In this document: in pieces, positions 1 to 5,712 of the stretch
Layout: each line of letters begins with the position of its first letter
Position numbering within the stretch: position 1 is the stretch's first letter
Assembly: GCA_002309305.1 (NCBI GenBank)
Contig: DBWR01000063.1
Location: 45,085-51,012, forward strand
Length of the DNA: 5,928 bases
Reading direction: 5' to 3'
DNA from: Treponema sp. UBA1233
GTDB taxonomy: Bacteria; Spirochaetota; Spirochaetia; Treponematales; Treponemataceae
Notes under the pieces: generated by a model
What the model was told of the DNA's origin: nothing
Database searches by the model: none
The model's input: only the letters and a program-made list of their open reading frames with translations
Made by a program: the position numbers and the translations under genes

Positions 1-1278
1 GGAAGGACGTTCAACGAATTAAGGAACCTTGCCTACGACCCCGACCCCAAGGTACGCAAAGAGGCATGGAAAAAGGAAAAGGAACTTCTTGCACAAAACA
101 GAATCCCATTTGCCGCCTCCCTGAACAACCTCAAGGGACAAACCGTAACGCTTAACCGCCGCAGGAACTATGGCACGGCACTGGAACGCTCACTTAACGC
201 AAACCGCATGAGCAAAAAGACTTTGGACGCATTGATTGGGGCACTGGAAGATTCACTTCCCATGTGGAGGAAATACTTTAACGCAAAGGCCTCATACTTA
301 AGGAAACATTCCCTGACTGCAAGCGAAACAGCCGGAACAGACAAAGACCCGGGACTTGCATTTTACGACCTCTTTGCCCCGCTTTCCGCCAGTTCAGACG
401 CTTCAGGAGAATCTCTTCTTGAAAAAAAATGGAGCTTTGATGAAGCACGCGACTATGTCCTTTCCGAATACAAATCATTCAGCGACGACATGTACGAGTT
501 TGCAAAAAATGCCTTTGACAACAAGTGGATTGATGCCGAAGTTCGTGCGGGAAAAGTTGGAGGAGCCTATGACGAGGACTTTCCAAAGGGACATCAGAGC
601 CGAATCCTTTCCAATTTTACAGGTGCCTTCAGTGACATAATCACGCTTGCCCATGAGCTTGGACACGCATATCACTTTAGCTGCATGAAGGGAAAACCGC
701 CGGTATTCTACGATTACCCGATGACCCTTGCCGAAAGCGCCAGTACCTTTGCCGAGACAATTACAAAGCAGGACATGATTGCCGCATGTTCAGGAAACGA
801 CAGGCTGTGCATTTTGGATCTGGACCTTCAGGATGCGAGCCAGATTTTTGTTGACATCCTTTGCCGCTATTATTTTGAAAATGCCGTATTCAACGAAAGG
901 GAAAAATCAGAATTGAATGCCGATGACTTCTGCCGCATGATGCTGGATGCCCAGGAAAAAACCTATGGCAGCGGTTTGAACGGTGAACGCCATGAATACA
1001 TGTGGGCGGTTAAATCTCACTATTACAGCCCAGATTTGGACTTCTACAACTTCCCCTATGCCTTTGGACAATTGTTCTCTGCGGCCCTTTACATGAGGTT
1101 CAAAAAAGAAGGCTCAGAATTTGCAAAGACATACAGGGAAATCCTGAGCCAGACCGGAAACTTGAGCTGTGAGGAACTTTGTGCAAAAGCGGGATTTGAC
1201 ATCACGACAAAGGAATTCTGGAAGAGCGGAATGGAACTTTACGAAAAGGAAGTTGAACTGTTCTGTTCTGAAAAATAG
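1..1278 (+). CDS. pepF: M3-family oligoendopeptidase F (PepF-type), 5' truncated by window edge
   Basis: The reading frame is open from base 1, so this is the last 425 residues of a protein that is usually about 600 long; roughly 170 N-terminal residues lie outside the window. The internal ATG at 208 is not the start, because the 69 codons before it read as good family sequence. The zinc-peptidase motif HELGH is at fragment residues 218-222 (bases 652-666). The third zinc ligand is the Glu of LAESAST, residue 245, 27 residues after the first His, as in the PepF/M3 clade. The C-terminal substrate-binding signature (HYY, then FYNFPYAFG) is at residues 340-356. M3 oligoendopeptidases are cytoplasmic zinc enzymes that cleave short peptides, generally in peptide turnover. 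No signal peptide can be judged from the fragment. The stop TAG is only 3 bases from the stop of the convergent cyclase gene. The family call is secure; the symbol is by family resemblance, since the substrate is unknown. Confidence 0.93.
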   Translation, partial: GRTFNELRNLAYDPDPKVRKEAWKKEKELLAQNRIPFAASLNNLKGQTVTLNRRRNYGTALERSLNANRMSKKTLDALIGALEDSLPMWRKYFNAKASYLRKHSLTASETAGTDKDPGLAFYDLFAPLSASSDASGESLLEKKWSFDEARDYVLSEYKSFSDDMYEFAKNAFDNKWIDAEVRAGKVGGAYDEDFPKGHQSRILSNFTGAFSDIITLAHELGHAYHFSCMKGKPPVFYDYPMTLAESASTFAETITKQDMIAACSGNDRLCILDLDLQDASQIFVDILCRYYFENAVFNEREKSELNADDFCRMMLDAQEKTYGSGLNGERHEYMWAVKSHYYSPDLDFYNFPYAFGQLFSAALYMRFKKEGSEFAKTYREILSQTGNLSCEELCAKAGFDITTKEFWKSGMELYEKEVELFCSEK

Positions 1279-1281
1279 GAC

Positions 1282-2385
1282 TTAAATCTTTCCGGCAACA
1301 GCGCGGTTTCTGCCGGCAGTCTTTGCATCATACAGGGCATCATCTGCTACCTTGATGTAATCTTCCGGCAGGTATTCAGGTTCAACCTTGACTGCAGAAT
1401 ATCCTGCACTTATAGTAACATAGCCGCCAATTCCATGAGTAAAAGGAATCTCCAGGTCACGGATTTTCTGCAGGAGCTGTTCAACCAGAGCCTTGAATTC
1501 TTCTTCGGGGATGTCGGCTCCAATGGCGGTAAACTCTTCGCCACCATAACGGCAGAAGGTAAGTTTATGCTCACGGCCGAACTGACGCATGGTAAGTCCC
1601 ACACTGGCAAGGCACTCGTCACCCTCCTGGTGTCCGTATGTATCGTTGAATTTCTTAAAGAAGTCTATGTCCATCATCACGACGTTCAGAATCTTAGCGG
1701 GCTGTTCCAAAAGTTCATCCAGCTTGGAAAACAAGACGCGCCTGTTGGAAAGTCCCGTAAGCACATCGGTATCACGCTGCTTTACCAGAATCTTATCCTT
1801 GTGGAAATTTTCAAGACGCAAGAGACGGAAGAATCCCCCAAGGAAGGTTCCCAAAAGCGCAAACACGGCCGTATCCAGTGCATCCAGAATAGCAACCTGA
1901 AGAGGCTTTACCCAGAAGCTCAAAGCCAGATGAACCACAAAAACAAAGATGGTTTCCAAAATGACCCTGAAGCTTTTGTCGATGTACAGAAGAGGGAAAA
2001 TAACCAGAAGACATGTAAATGTAACCGCCTCATGGGGAGCCCCGTAAGGAGAATACACGCTCAAGAAAATTCCCAGCGCATAAAACATCAGGGTTGATAT
2101 GTGGACCAAAAGGCAGGAATACTTTTTTACGCGGTCACTTTCCGTCCTGAAGATGAAAAAGAAAACAAGGGAAACAAGCGACATGCACCAATAGAACATG
2201 GTGTAGAGCAAGCCGTAGTGGAGTGTTATTCCGACAAGTCCGAGCACCGCTTCTATCCAGCAGACATGCATCATGACATAACGGAAAATCCTGATGTTGC
2301 TTTCACGAACTGCATCTATGTTCTCATAGAGGAGGCCTTCTTCGTTATGAGGGTTCAGCCATGAAAAAACGTACGGCAGGTTCAT
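1282..2385 (-). CDS. six-helix membrane diguanylate cyclase (GGDEF domain, no I-site)
   Basis: This 367-residue protein makes c-di-GMP from two GTP. The N-terminal 185 or so residues contain about six hydrophobic segments (near 38-58, 60-80, 89-111, 118-134, 139-158 and 163-186) and match no named sensor domain I recognise. A short cytoplasmic helix leads into a GGDEF domain (about 205-367): entry motif DVLTGLSNRR, metal-binding MDID (D239, D241), FNDTYGH (N247, D248), and active-site GGEEF at 281-285. All catalytic residues look intact. The inhibitory I-site RxxD that should end six residues before GGEEF is absent: Glu272 and Leu275 occupy its R and D positions. I chose the ATG at 2385; an in-frame TTG at 2391 would add two residues. 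Neither start has a good Shine-Dalgarno. The upstream lipoprotein gene stops 13 bases before this ATG, so translational coupling in an operon is likely. The cyclase call is firm; the input signal is unknown. Confidence 0.93.
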   Translation of the reverse strand: MNLPYVFSWLNPHNEEGLLYENIDAVRESNIRIFRYVMMHVCWIEAVLGLVGITLHYGLLYTMFYWCMSLVSLVFFFIFRTESDRVKKYSCLLVHISTLMFYALGIFLSVYSPYGAPHEAVTFTCLLVIFPLLYIDKSFRVILETIFVFVVHLALSFWVKPLQVAILDALDTAVFALLGTFLGGFFRLLRLENFHKDKILVKQRDTDVLTGLSNRRVLFSKLDELLEQPAKILNVVMMDIDFFKKFNDTYGHQEGDECLASVGLTMRQFGREHKLTFCRYGGEEFTAIGADIPEEEFKALVEQLLQKIRDLEIPFTHGIGGYVTISAGYSAVKVEPEYLPEDYIKVADDALYDAKTAGRNRAVAGKI

Positions 2386-2398
2386 AGACAACCCAACT

Positions 2399-3406
2399 TT
2401 ACTGCTTCTTTACACTTGAAAGCGGTATTTCATAAGAATATGAAAGCGGAATGTTCTTTGCATATTTTGTGTCGGGGAAAGAGAGTCCCGTATCCAGCAT
2501 GAATACAGGATTGCTTCCAGACTTGTTCAACAGCTGTACGATAAACGCACCACTCTGAATCGTGTTCAAAGAAACAGTCATTGGAACAGTTGCGCTCTTG
2601 GATGTGATTCCAGTTGATTTTCCTGATGGAGACACTTTGGCAAGGGCACCACCGGCTGTCTTAAGTGAACAGTCCTTGATGTTGAATTCCCAGTCGGCAT
2701 TTCCTTCGTTGGCAACGTTGACGTCAAATGTAAAATCGATGTCCATGTCAATTCCGTCAAGAATGTCGGCAGTGATTTTGTTTCCTGAAAGGAGAGTTGT
2801 GGCAACCTGGGCCGCCTTTATTACGCCAAGTCCACCGTCTATCAGCTGGTTCTTGAGGTCTGTGAGTGTTGGCATCTTGACCGCAACATTTGAAACGGAC
2901 ATCTTGGGCTTAAAGACAGGAACGTCAAAGTCTGCGGCAACCGGAAGATCCAATGTGTCTCCCAGATAGCTGAGGGCAGGAACCTTGCTTATGTCCAATG
3001 TAACGGTACCGTCAACTGCAAACGGCAAAGTCTTTTTACCGGATGTAGAACGGGCTAGATTGATGATTGAAGTATACGGCACCTTGAAATTGAATCTGTT
3101 TTTTGTTGAACTCTGTGCCTTGGCAACTACACCGCTGTTTGAACTGACGGTGGTTACCTTTGAATTGTCATATGAGATGTCAGCCTTCAAACCGGCCAAA
3201 GAAAGGGAAACCCCATAAGGATTTTTGATTGAATAGTCACAGTTGAATGTAATGCCCTCTGTATCAAGAGAGTTGATTGAAATTCCTTCCATGCTCAAAG
3301 AGGGTGTCTGCAACAAATCACCAAAAGCACCCAGACTTCCACATGAAAATGTCAAAAAAGAAAGCGCTACGGAAATAATCAGCACAACTACAGCATTTCT
3401 CTTCAT
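2399..3406 (-). CDS. lipoprotein with tandem LEA14/WHy-like domains
   Basis: This is a 335-residue predicted lipoprotein. The signal peptide is basic (MKRN), then hydrophobic, ending in TFSC with the lipidated Cys at residue 22, a relaxed lipobox of the kind seen in spirochaetes. The mature part looks like two repeats of the WHy/LEA type 2 fold. The first (about 33-165) has the hallmark pattern of an extended strand followed by a native-like Asn-Pro (IKNPYG) and an LAGLKADISYDN strand. The second (about 169-330) has the parallel FTFDVNVANEGNADW segment. WHy/LEA14 domains are beta-sandwiches; bacterial lipoprotein versions are poorly characterised, so no activity is assigned. The ATG at 3406 is preferred over an in-frame GTG at 3418, because GGAGGA sits 4 bases upstream of the ATG and the GTG lies within that ribosome site. 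It is first in a two-gene unit with the cyclase. It should sit in the periplasm or at the cell surface, anchored by lipid. Confidence 0.85.
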   Translation of the reverse strand: MKRNAVVVLIISVALSFLTFSCGSLGAFGDLLQTPSLSMEGISINSLDTEGITFNCDYSIKNPYGVSLSLAGLKADISYDNSKVTTVSSNSGVVAKAQSSTKNRFNFKVPYTSIINLARSTSGKKTLPFAVDGTVTLDISKVPALSYLGDTLDLPVAADFDVPVFKPKMSVSNVAVKMPTLTDLKNQLIDGGLGVIKAAQVATTLLSGNKITADILDGIDMDIDFTFDVNVANEGNADWEFNIKDCSLKTAGGALAKVSPSGKSTGITSKSATVPMTVSLNTIQSGAFIVQLLNKSGSNPVFMLDTGLSFPDTKYAKNIPLSYSYEIPLSSVKKQ

Positions 3407-3410
3407 GTTT

Positions 3411-3416
3411 TCCTCC
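3411..3416 (-). promoter_or_regulatory. ribosome binding site deciding the WHy lipoprotein start
   Basis: On the minus strand GGAGGA lies 4 bases before the ATG at 3406. The alternative in-frame GTG at 3418 overlaps the site and has no comparable motif upstream, so the ATG is the better start. This also gives a normal-length lipoprotein signal peptide. Confidence 0.8.
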
Positions 3417-3428
3417 ACTTATTCAAGT

Positions 3429-3437
3429 ATTTTACCA
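3429..3437 (-). promoter_or_regulatory. candidate extended -10 promoter for the WHy lipoprotein-cyclase operon
   Basis: The minus strand reads TGGTAAAAT, an extended -10 (TG, one base, TAAAAT). It would start transcription near 3422, giving a leader of about 16 bases that contains the GGAGGA site. There is no good -35 at the expected 17-base distance (TAGAAT there), which extended -10 promoters tolerate. A weaker alternative is TTGCCC (3505-3500) and TATATT (3484-3479) with a short 15-base spacer. Confidence 0.4.
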
Positions 3438-3458
3438 CACCTATCCAGAAAATTCTAG

Positions 3459-3487
3459 TGGACTTTTGTCTTTTAGTAATATATAGT
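3459..3487 (+). promoter_or_regulatory. candidate sigma-70-type promoter for the JetD-like gene
   Basis: TGGACT (3459-3464), a 17-base spacer and TATAGT (3482-3487) match the -35/-10 consensus at 4 and 5 of 6 positions. Initiation is predicted near 3494, about 12 bases before the ATG. The short leader contains GGGTGG, a weak Shine-Dalgarno. The placement suggests that this gene is transcribed separately from the divergent lipoprotein operon. Confidence 0.5.
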
Positions 3488-3505
3488 GTAGTTTAGGGTG
3501 GGCAA

Positions 3506-4765
3506 ATGACTGTTAACGAGATTAAAGAACGTGCACTTGAGTCATACGAAGATTTTCAGAAATACATAATCACGGTTTTGTGCGGAACGCCCCGGGATGA
3601 AGCTGGAGCCTTTTTTCCCCTGCAGATTACCGGAGAGGCAAACGGCAGCCCGGACATCCTCCGCTATTCCAAGGCAAACACCGGAACCGGCTATTCTCTG
3701 GAAACTGAAACCATAGTCACACGCAGCAAGGGACCTCAGACCTACATCAGGAGAATCTTCTTTGAAGGCGAGGACGACTACCTTTCATTCATCGACAAGA
3801 AGAAAGAAGTCAAAAACCTGCGGACAGCCATCCTGATGCTCCAAAAAGACCGCAAAATCACAAAAGAACAGCTCAAGGACTGGGCATTTGAACACATCGA
3901 GTACCTTGTGCAGGATTACAAGCAGAACGTAAAATTCTGGAGTGGAATCGCCATAAACGCACAGGAAGAAAAAGAGCCTGAACCAGAGCCACAGCCAGAA
4001 CCACAGAATGTCAGGACGAAAAAAACGGTTAAAATTGAAGAACCTGTGGAAATTTTCGACCCACAGCCAAAACAGTCTCCCAAAAAGGCACCCGAACAGC
4101 AAAAGGCCCCAGAACAGCCCAAAACACAAAAGGAAAGGGAACCCATACCGGAAACAAGGATACGGCTCAAATATCCCGGACAGGAAAAACCGCGTTCATT
4201 TTTCATCAGGTTCCGCACGCTTTCCATCGCAAACCCCGCCAGACTTGGAGCGCTTGCCCCGGAAGAGATTTCCCTTACGCTGAACGACTTCATTCACCTT
4301 GATTTAACCGATTTTCTAAGGGACATCACCACGGTGATACTTGTTGACACAGAGGGAGCCTACCTGAGCTTTCCCCGCACGGAACACTGCCTGTGCATAT
4401 TTGCCAACGCATATACCCTCAATGCCCTCAAGCTATGCCAGTGGTTCACGCTGTACCGGCTTTTCTATTTTGGAACGATAAGTGAGTTTGGTTTTGACAT
4501 GCTCTCGACATTCAGGATCTCATTCCCCAAAACAGAACCACTTTGCATGGACGATGCGACCCTAGTCCGCTTTGCCCCCTATCTGGAAAAGGGAACCGTC
4601 CTCAAAAACAACTCCATCCCCAGAAACCTTACGCAGCAGGAAAAAAACACCTTTGCGGCACTAAGGCAAAACCCCGATAAAAGCCTTTTGAGCCAGGACA
4701 GAATCCCCCCGGAATACATCCAGAAGGTAATGCACAATCTGCTTGAAGTGGAACCTGATGAATGA
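3506..4765 (+). CDS. divergent JetD-like protein with degenerate Toprim domain and Pro/Glu-rich linker
   Basis: This 419-residue soluble protein has no signal peptide or membrane span. Its C-terminal half (about 218-415) follows the order of motifs I recall for the JetD C-terminal family (DUF2220, CAP plus Toprim): a KPxSFFIRFR strand, EEISLTLNDF, a hydrophobic strand VILVDTEGAYLSF (277-289), IFANAY (298-303), YFGTISEFGF (321-330), CMDDATL, IPRNLTQQE, and a final SQDRIPPEYI helix. In nuclease-competent JetD these positions read roughly VENxxxFL, a Gly-rich FGGGY and YWGDIDTHGF. Here the Toprim Glu is Asp281, and both acids of the DxD are lost (Thr324, Ser326). The N-terminal 150 residues, with FFPLQITGE, resemble the JetD arm domain (DUF3322) weakly. 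Between them lies a charged proline-rich linker (153-217). JetD is the topoisomerase VI-like nuclease of Wadjet, which acts with JetABC on plasmid DNA; none of those partners flanks this gene. A catalytically dead relative with another role is my inference. The gene is certain; the homology is probable. Confidence 0.62.
   Translation: MTVNEIKERALESYEDFQKYIITVLCGTPRDEAGAFFPLQITGEANGSPDILRYSKANTGTGYSLETETIVTRSKGPQTYIRRIFFEGEDDYLSFIDKKKEVKNLRTAILMLQKDRKITKEQLKDWAFEHIEYLVQDYKQNVKFWSGIAINAQEEKEPEPEPQPEPQNVRTKKTVKIEEPVEIFDPQPKQSPKKAPEQQKAPEQPKTQKEREPIPETRIRLKYPGQEKPRSFFIRFRTLSIANPARLGALAPEEISLTLNDFIHLDLTDFLRDITTVILVDTEGAYLSFPRTEHCLCIFANAYTLNALKLCQWFTLYRLFYFGTISEFGFDMLSTFRISFPKTEPLCMDDATLVRFAPYLEKGTVLKNNSIPRNLTQQEKNTFAALRQNPDKSLLSQDRIPPEYIQKVMHNLLEVEPDE
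3962..4156 (+). other. low-complexity Pro/Glu/Gln/Lys-rich linker inside the JetD-like gene
   Basis: Residues 153-217 are dominated by P, E, Q and K, with short imperfect units such as EPEPQPEPQ and two copies of KAPEQ (KAPEQQ, KAPEQP). Nothing here looks folded. It separates the putative arm domain from the CAP/Toprim-like half and accounts for the long spurious open frames on the minus strand in this stretch. Confidence 0.8.
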
Positions 4766-4781
4766 TTCAGCAGGAATAAAG

Positions 4782-4810
4782 TTGACGAAACAAGACTCCG
4801 ATTTTATAAT
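4782..4810 (+). promoter_or_regulatory. near-consensus sigma-70 promoter, predicted leaderless start
   Basis: TTGACG (4782-4787), exactly 17 bases, then a perfect TATAAT (4805-4810). Standard spacing from the -10 puts the start of transcription at or next to 4817, the A of the ATG of the following small lipoprotein gene. It starts 17 bases after the stop of the JetD-like gene, so the two genes need not share a transcript. This is the strongest promoter-like sequence in the window. Confidence 0.8.
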
Positions 4811-4816
4811 GTAGGT

Positions 4817-5200
4817 ATGAAATTCAATTATAGAAGATACGTCAGACAGGCAGGTTTAATCCTCATTTGTGCACTTTCCCTTTCCATATGCTCATGCAAA
4901 AAGGAAAACAAGCTTGTGGGAAAATGGACTGCAAGCAACAATGTTTCAAGCTATGAATTTGAAGAATCCGATTACAGGCTGAACATTGACATCATGTTTA
5001 CGACCATCTCCATCAAGGGTACATACAGGCTTGAAGGCGAACAGTTCTTTACCACCGCCAAACAGACTTCCTACGACAACGGCAAAACCTGGGCAAAAAA
5101 CAAGGGGGAGCTGATTCCAAAGGAAGAATACGAAGGAAAGCTTAAGTTTAACGACGATGGCACCATCACGATTGACGGTCTGGTCTACACAAAATCCTAA
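4817..5200 (+). CDS. small lipoprotein, probable lipocalin-like beta-barrel fold
   Basis: The 127-residue product starts with a basic N-terminus and a hydrophobic core ending in ICSC; the likely lipidated residue is Cys27, again a relaxed lipobox. The mature part begins LVGKW and alternates short strands (YEFEES, ISIKGTYRLEG, GKLKFNDDGTITIDG). This is the pattern of small lipocalin-like lipoproteins that open with G-x-W and end with a DGT-type hairpin; no ligand can be inferred. Only this ATG leaves a complete signal peptide, yet there is no Shine-Dalgarno at usable distance (AGG ends one base before it), in keeping with the leaderless promoter. It is convergent with nrdG, and the two stop codons overlap by 4 bases. 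The gene and its lipoprotein nature are well supported; the fold is a guess. Confidence 0.82.
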   Translation: MKFNYRRYVRQAGLILICALSLSICSCKKENKLVGKWTASNNVSSYEFEESDYRLNIDIMFTTISIKGTYRLEGEQFFTTAKQTSYDNGKTWAKNKGELIPKEEYEGKLKFNDDGTITIDGLVYTKS

Positions 5201-5685
5201 TTCTTTAAATGCAAGATACGCTGATTTGATGAGCCACGGAAGGTAAGGGTCAAATCCCTCAATTCCTGAACAAAAGGTCCGTCCACAAGCACATCAATGC
5301 ACGAAAGCATGTCCGCAGTACATTCGATATGCTTTTTTCCATCCTCAGGCAAAAGGTCCACGTCATAGACATAGCCCGTATAGCACCATACAGTCTTTTT
5401 GGGATAGGTTTCCCTTACCCTATGAAAAAACGGCGTCAAAACCCTCTGATTTTCTTCCTCAAAGGGTTCCCCTCCCAGCACCGTAAGTCCGCTTATGTAT
5501 TCAGGAGCAAGATACGAAAGAATCTCATCCTCCGTGTCTTTTGTAAACTCCTGACCGAACAGAAAATCCCATGTCTTTGAGTTAAAGCAGCCGGGGCAAT
5601 GAATCCTGCATCCCGACACAAACAGAGATACTCTTACGCCCTCTCCATCCGCTATGTCGGTTTTCTTTATTTCCCCATAATACAT
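5197..5685 (-). CDS. nrdG: anaerobic ribonucleoside-triphosphate reductase activating protein (radical SAM)
   Basis: This complete 162-residue cytoplasmic enzyme generates the glycyl radical on NrdD, using S-adenosylmethionine and a [4Fe-4S] cluster. The cluster ligands are Cys26, Cys30 and Cys33 (CxxxCxxC, here CRIHCPGC). The SAM-binding GGEP is at 71-74. The family tail is present: VDGPF at 134-138 and FRGSSNQR at 149-156. The start MYYGEIKKTDIADGEG matches the usual NrdG N-terminus, so ATG 5685 is right although its ribosome site (GGA about 8 bases upstream) is weak. The gene lies 27 bases downstream of nrdD on the same strand, the standard operon order for class III reductase. Its TAG (5199-5197) overlaps the TAA of the convergent lipoprotein gene. 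No residue is missing, and length is typical. Confidence 0.96.
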   Translation of the reverse strand: MYYGEIKKTDIADGEGVRVSLFVSGCRIHCPGCFNSKTWDFLFGQEFTKDTEDEILSYLAPEYISGLTVLGGEPFEEENQRVLTPFFHRVRETYPKKTVWCYTGYVYDVDLLPEDGKKHIECTADMLSCIDVLVDGPFVQELRDLTLTFRGSSNQRILHLKN

Positions 5686-5712
5686 GTCTATTCCGTCCAG
5701 ATGACCAAAGAC

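Noticed and set aside
208..1278. Reading the peptidase as a complete 356-residue protein from ATG 208
   Set aside because: The frame is open to the window edge and the preceding codons read as peptidase sequence; M3 oligoendopeptidases are about 600 residues.
1292..1316. Inverted repeat CCGGCA / TGCCGG just inside the end of the cyclase gene, as a possible terminator
   Set aside because: The stem is only 6 bp with a 13-base loop and no T-run follows directly on either strand; it also lies in coding sequence.
1435..2097. 220-codon open frame on the plus strand opposite the cyclase gene
   Set aside because: Its translation shows no recognisable motif, it has no ribosome site, and it lies fully antisense to a well-supported GGDEF gene.
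3785..4293. Long minus-strand open frames rich in Phe, Leu, Gly and Cys opposite the JetD-like gene
   Set aside because: They are the antisense reading of the repetitive Pro/Glu/Gln codons of the linker, and show no start signal.
3506..4765. A full Wadjet (JetABCD) defence operon
   Set aside because: The neighbours are an unrelated lipoprotein-cyclase operon and a small lipoprotein; no SMC-like, kleisin-like or KITE-like gene is in the window.
5156..5167. Palindrome GATGGCACCATC as a terminator for nrdG or the small lipoprotein gene
   Set aside because: The loop would be too tight, the arms do not extend, there is no T-run, and it encodes conserved-looking residues.
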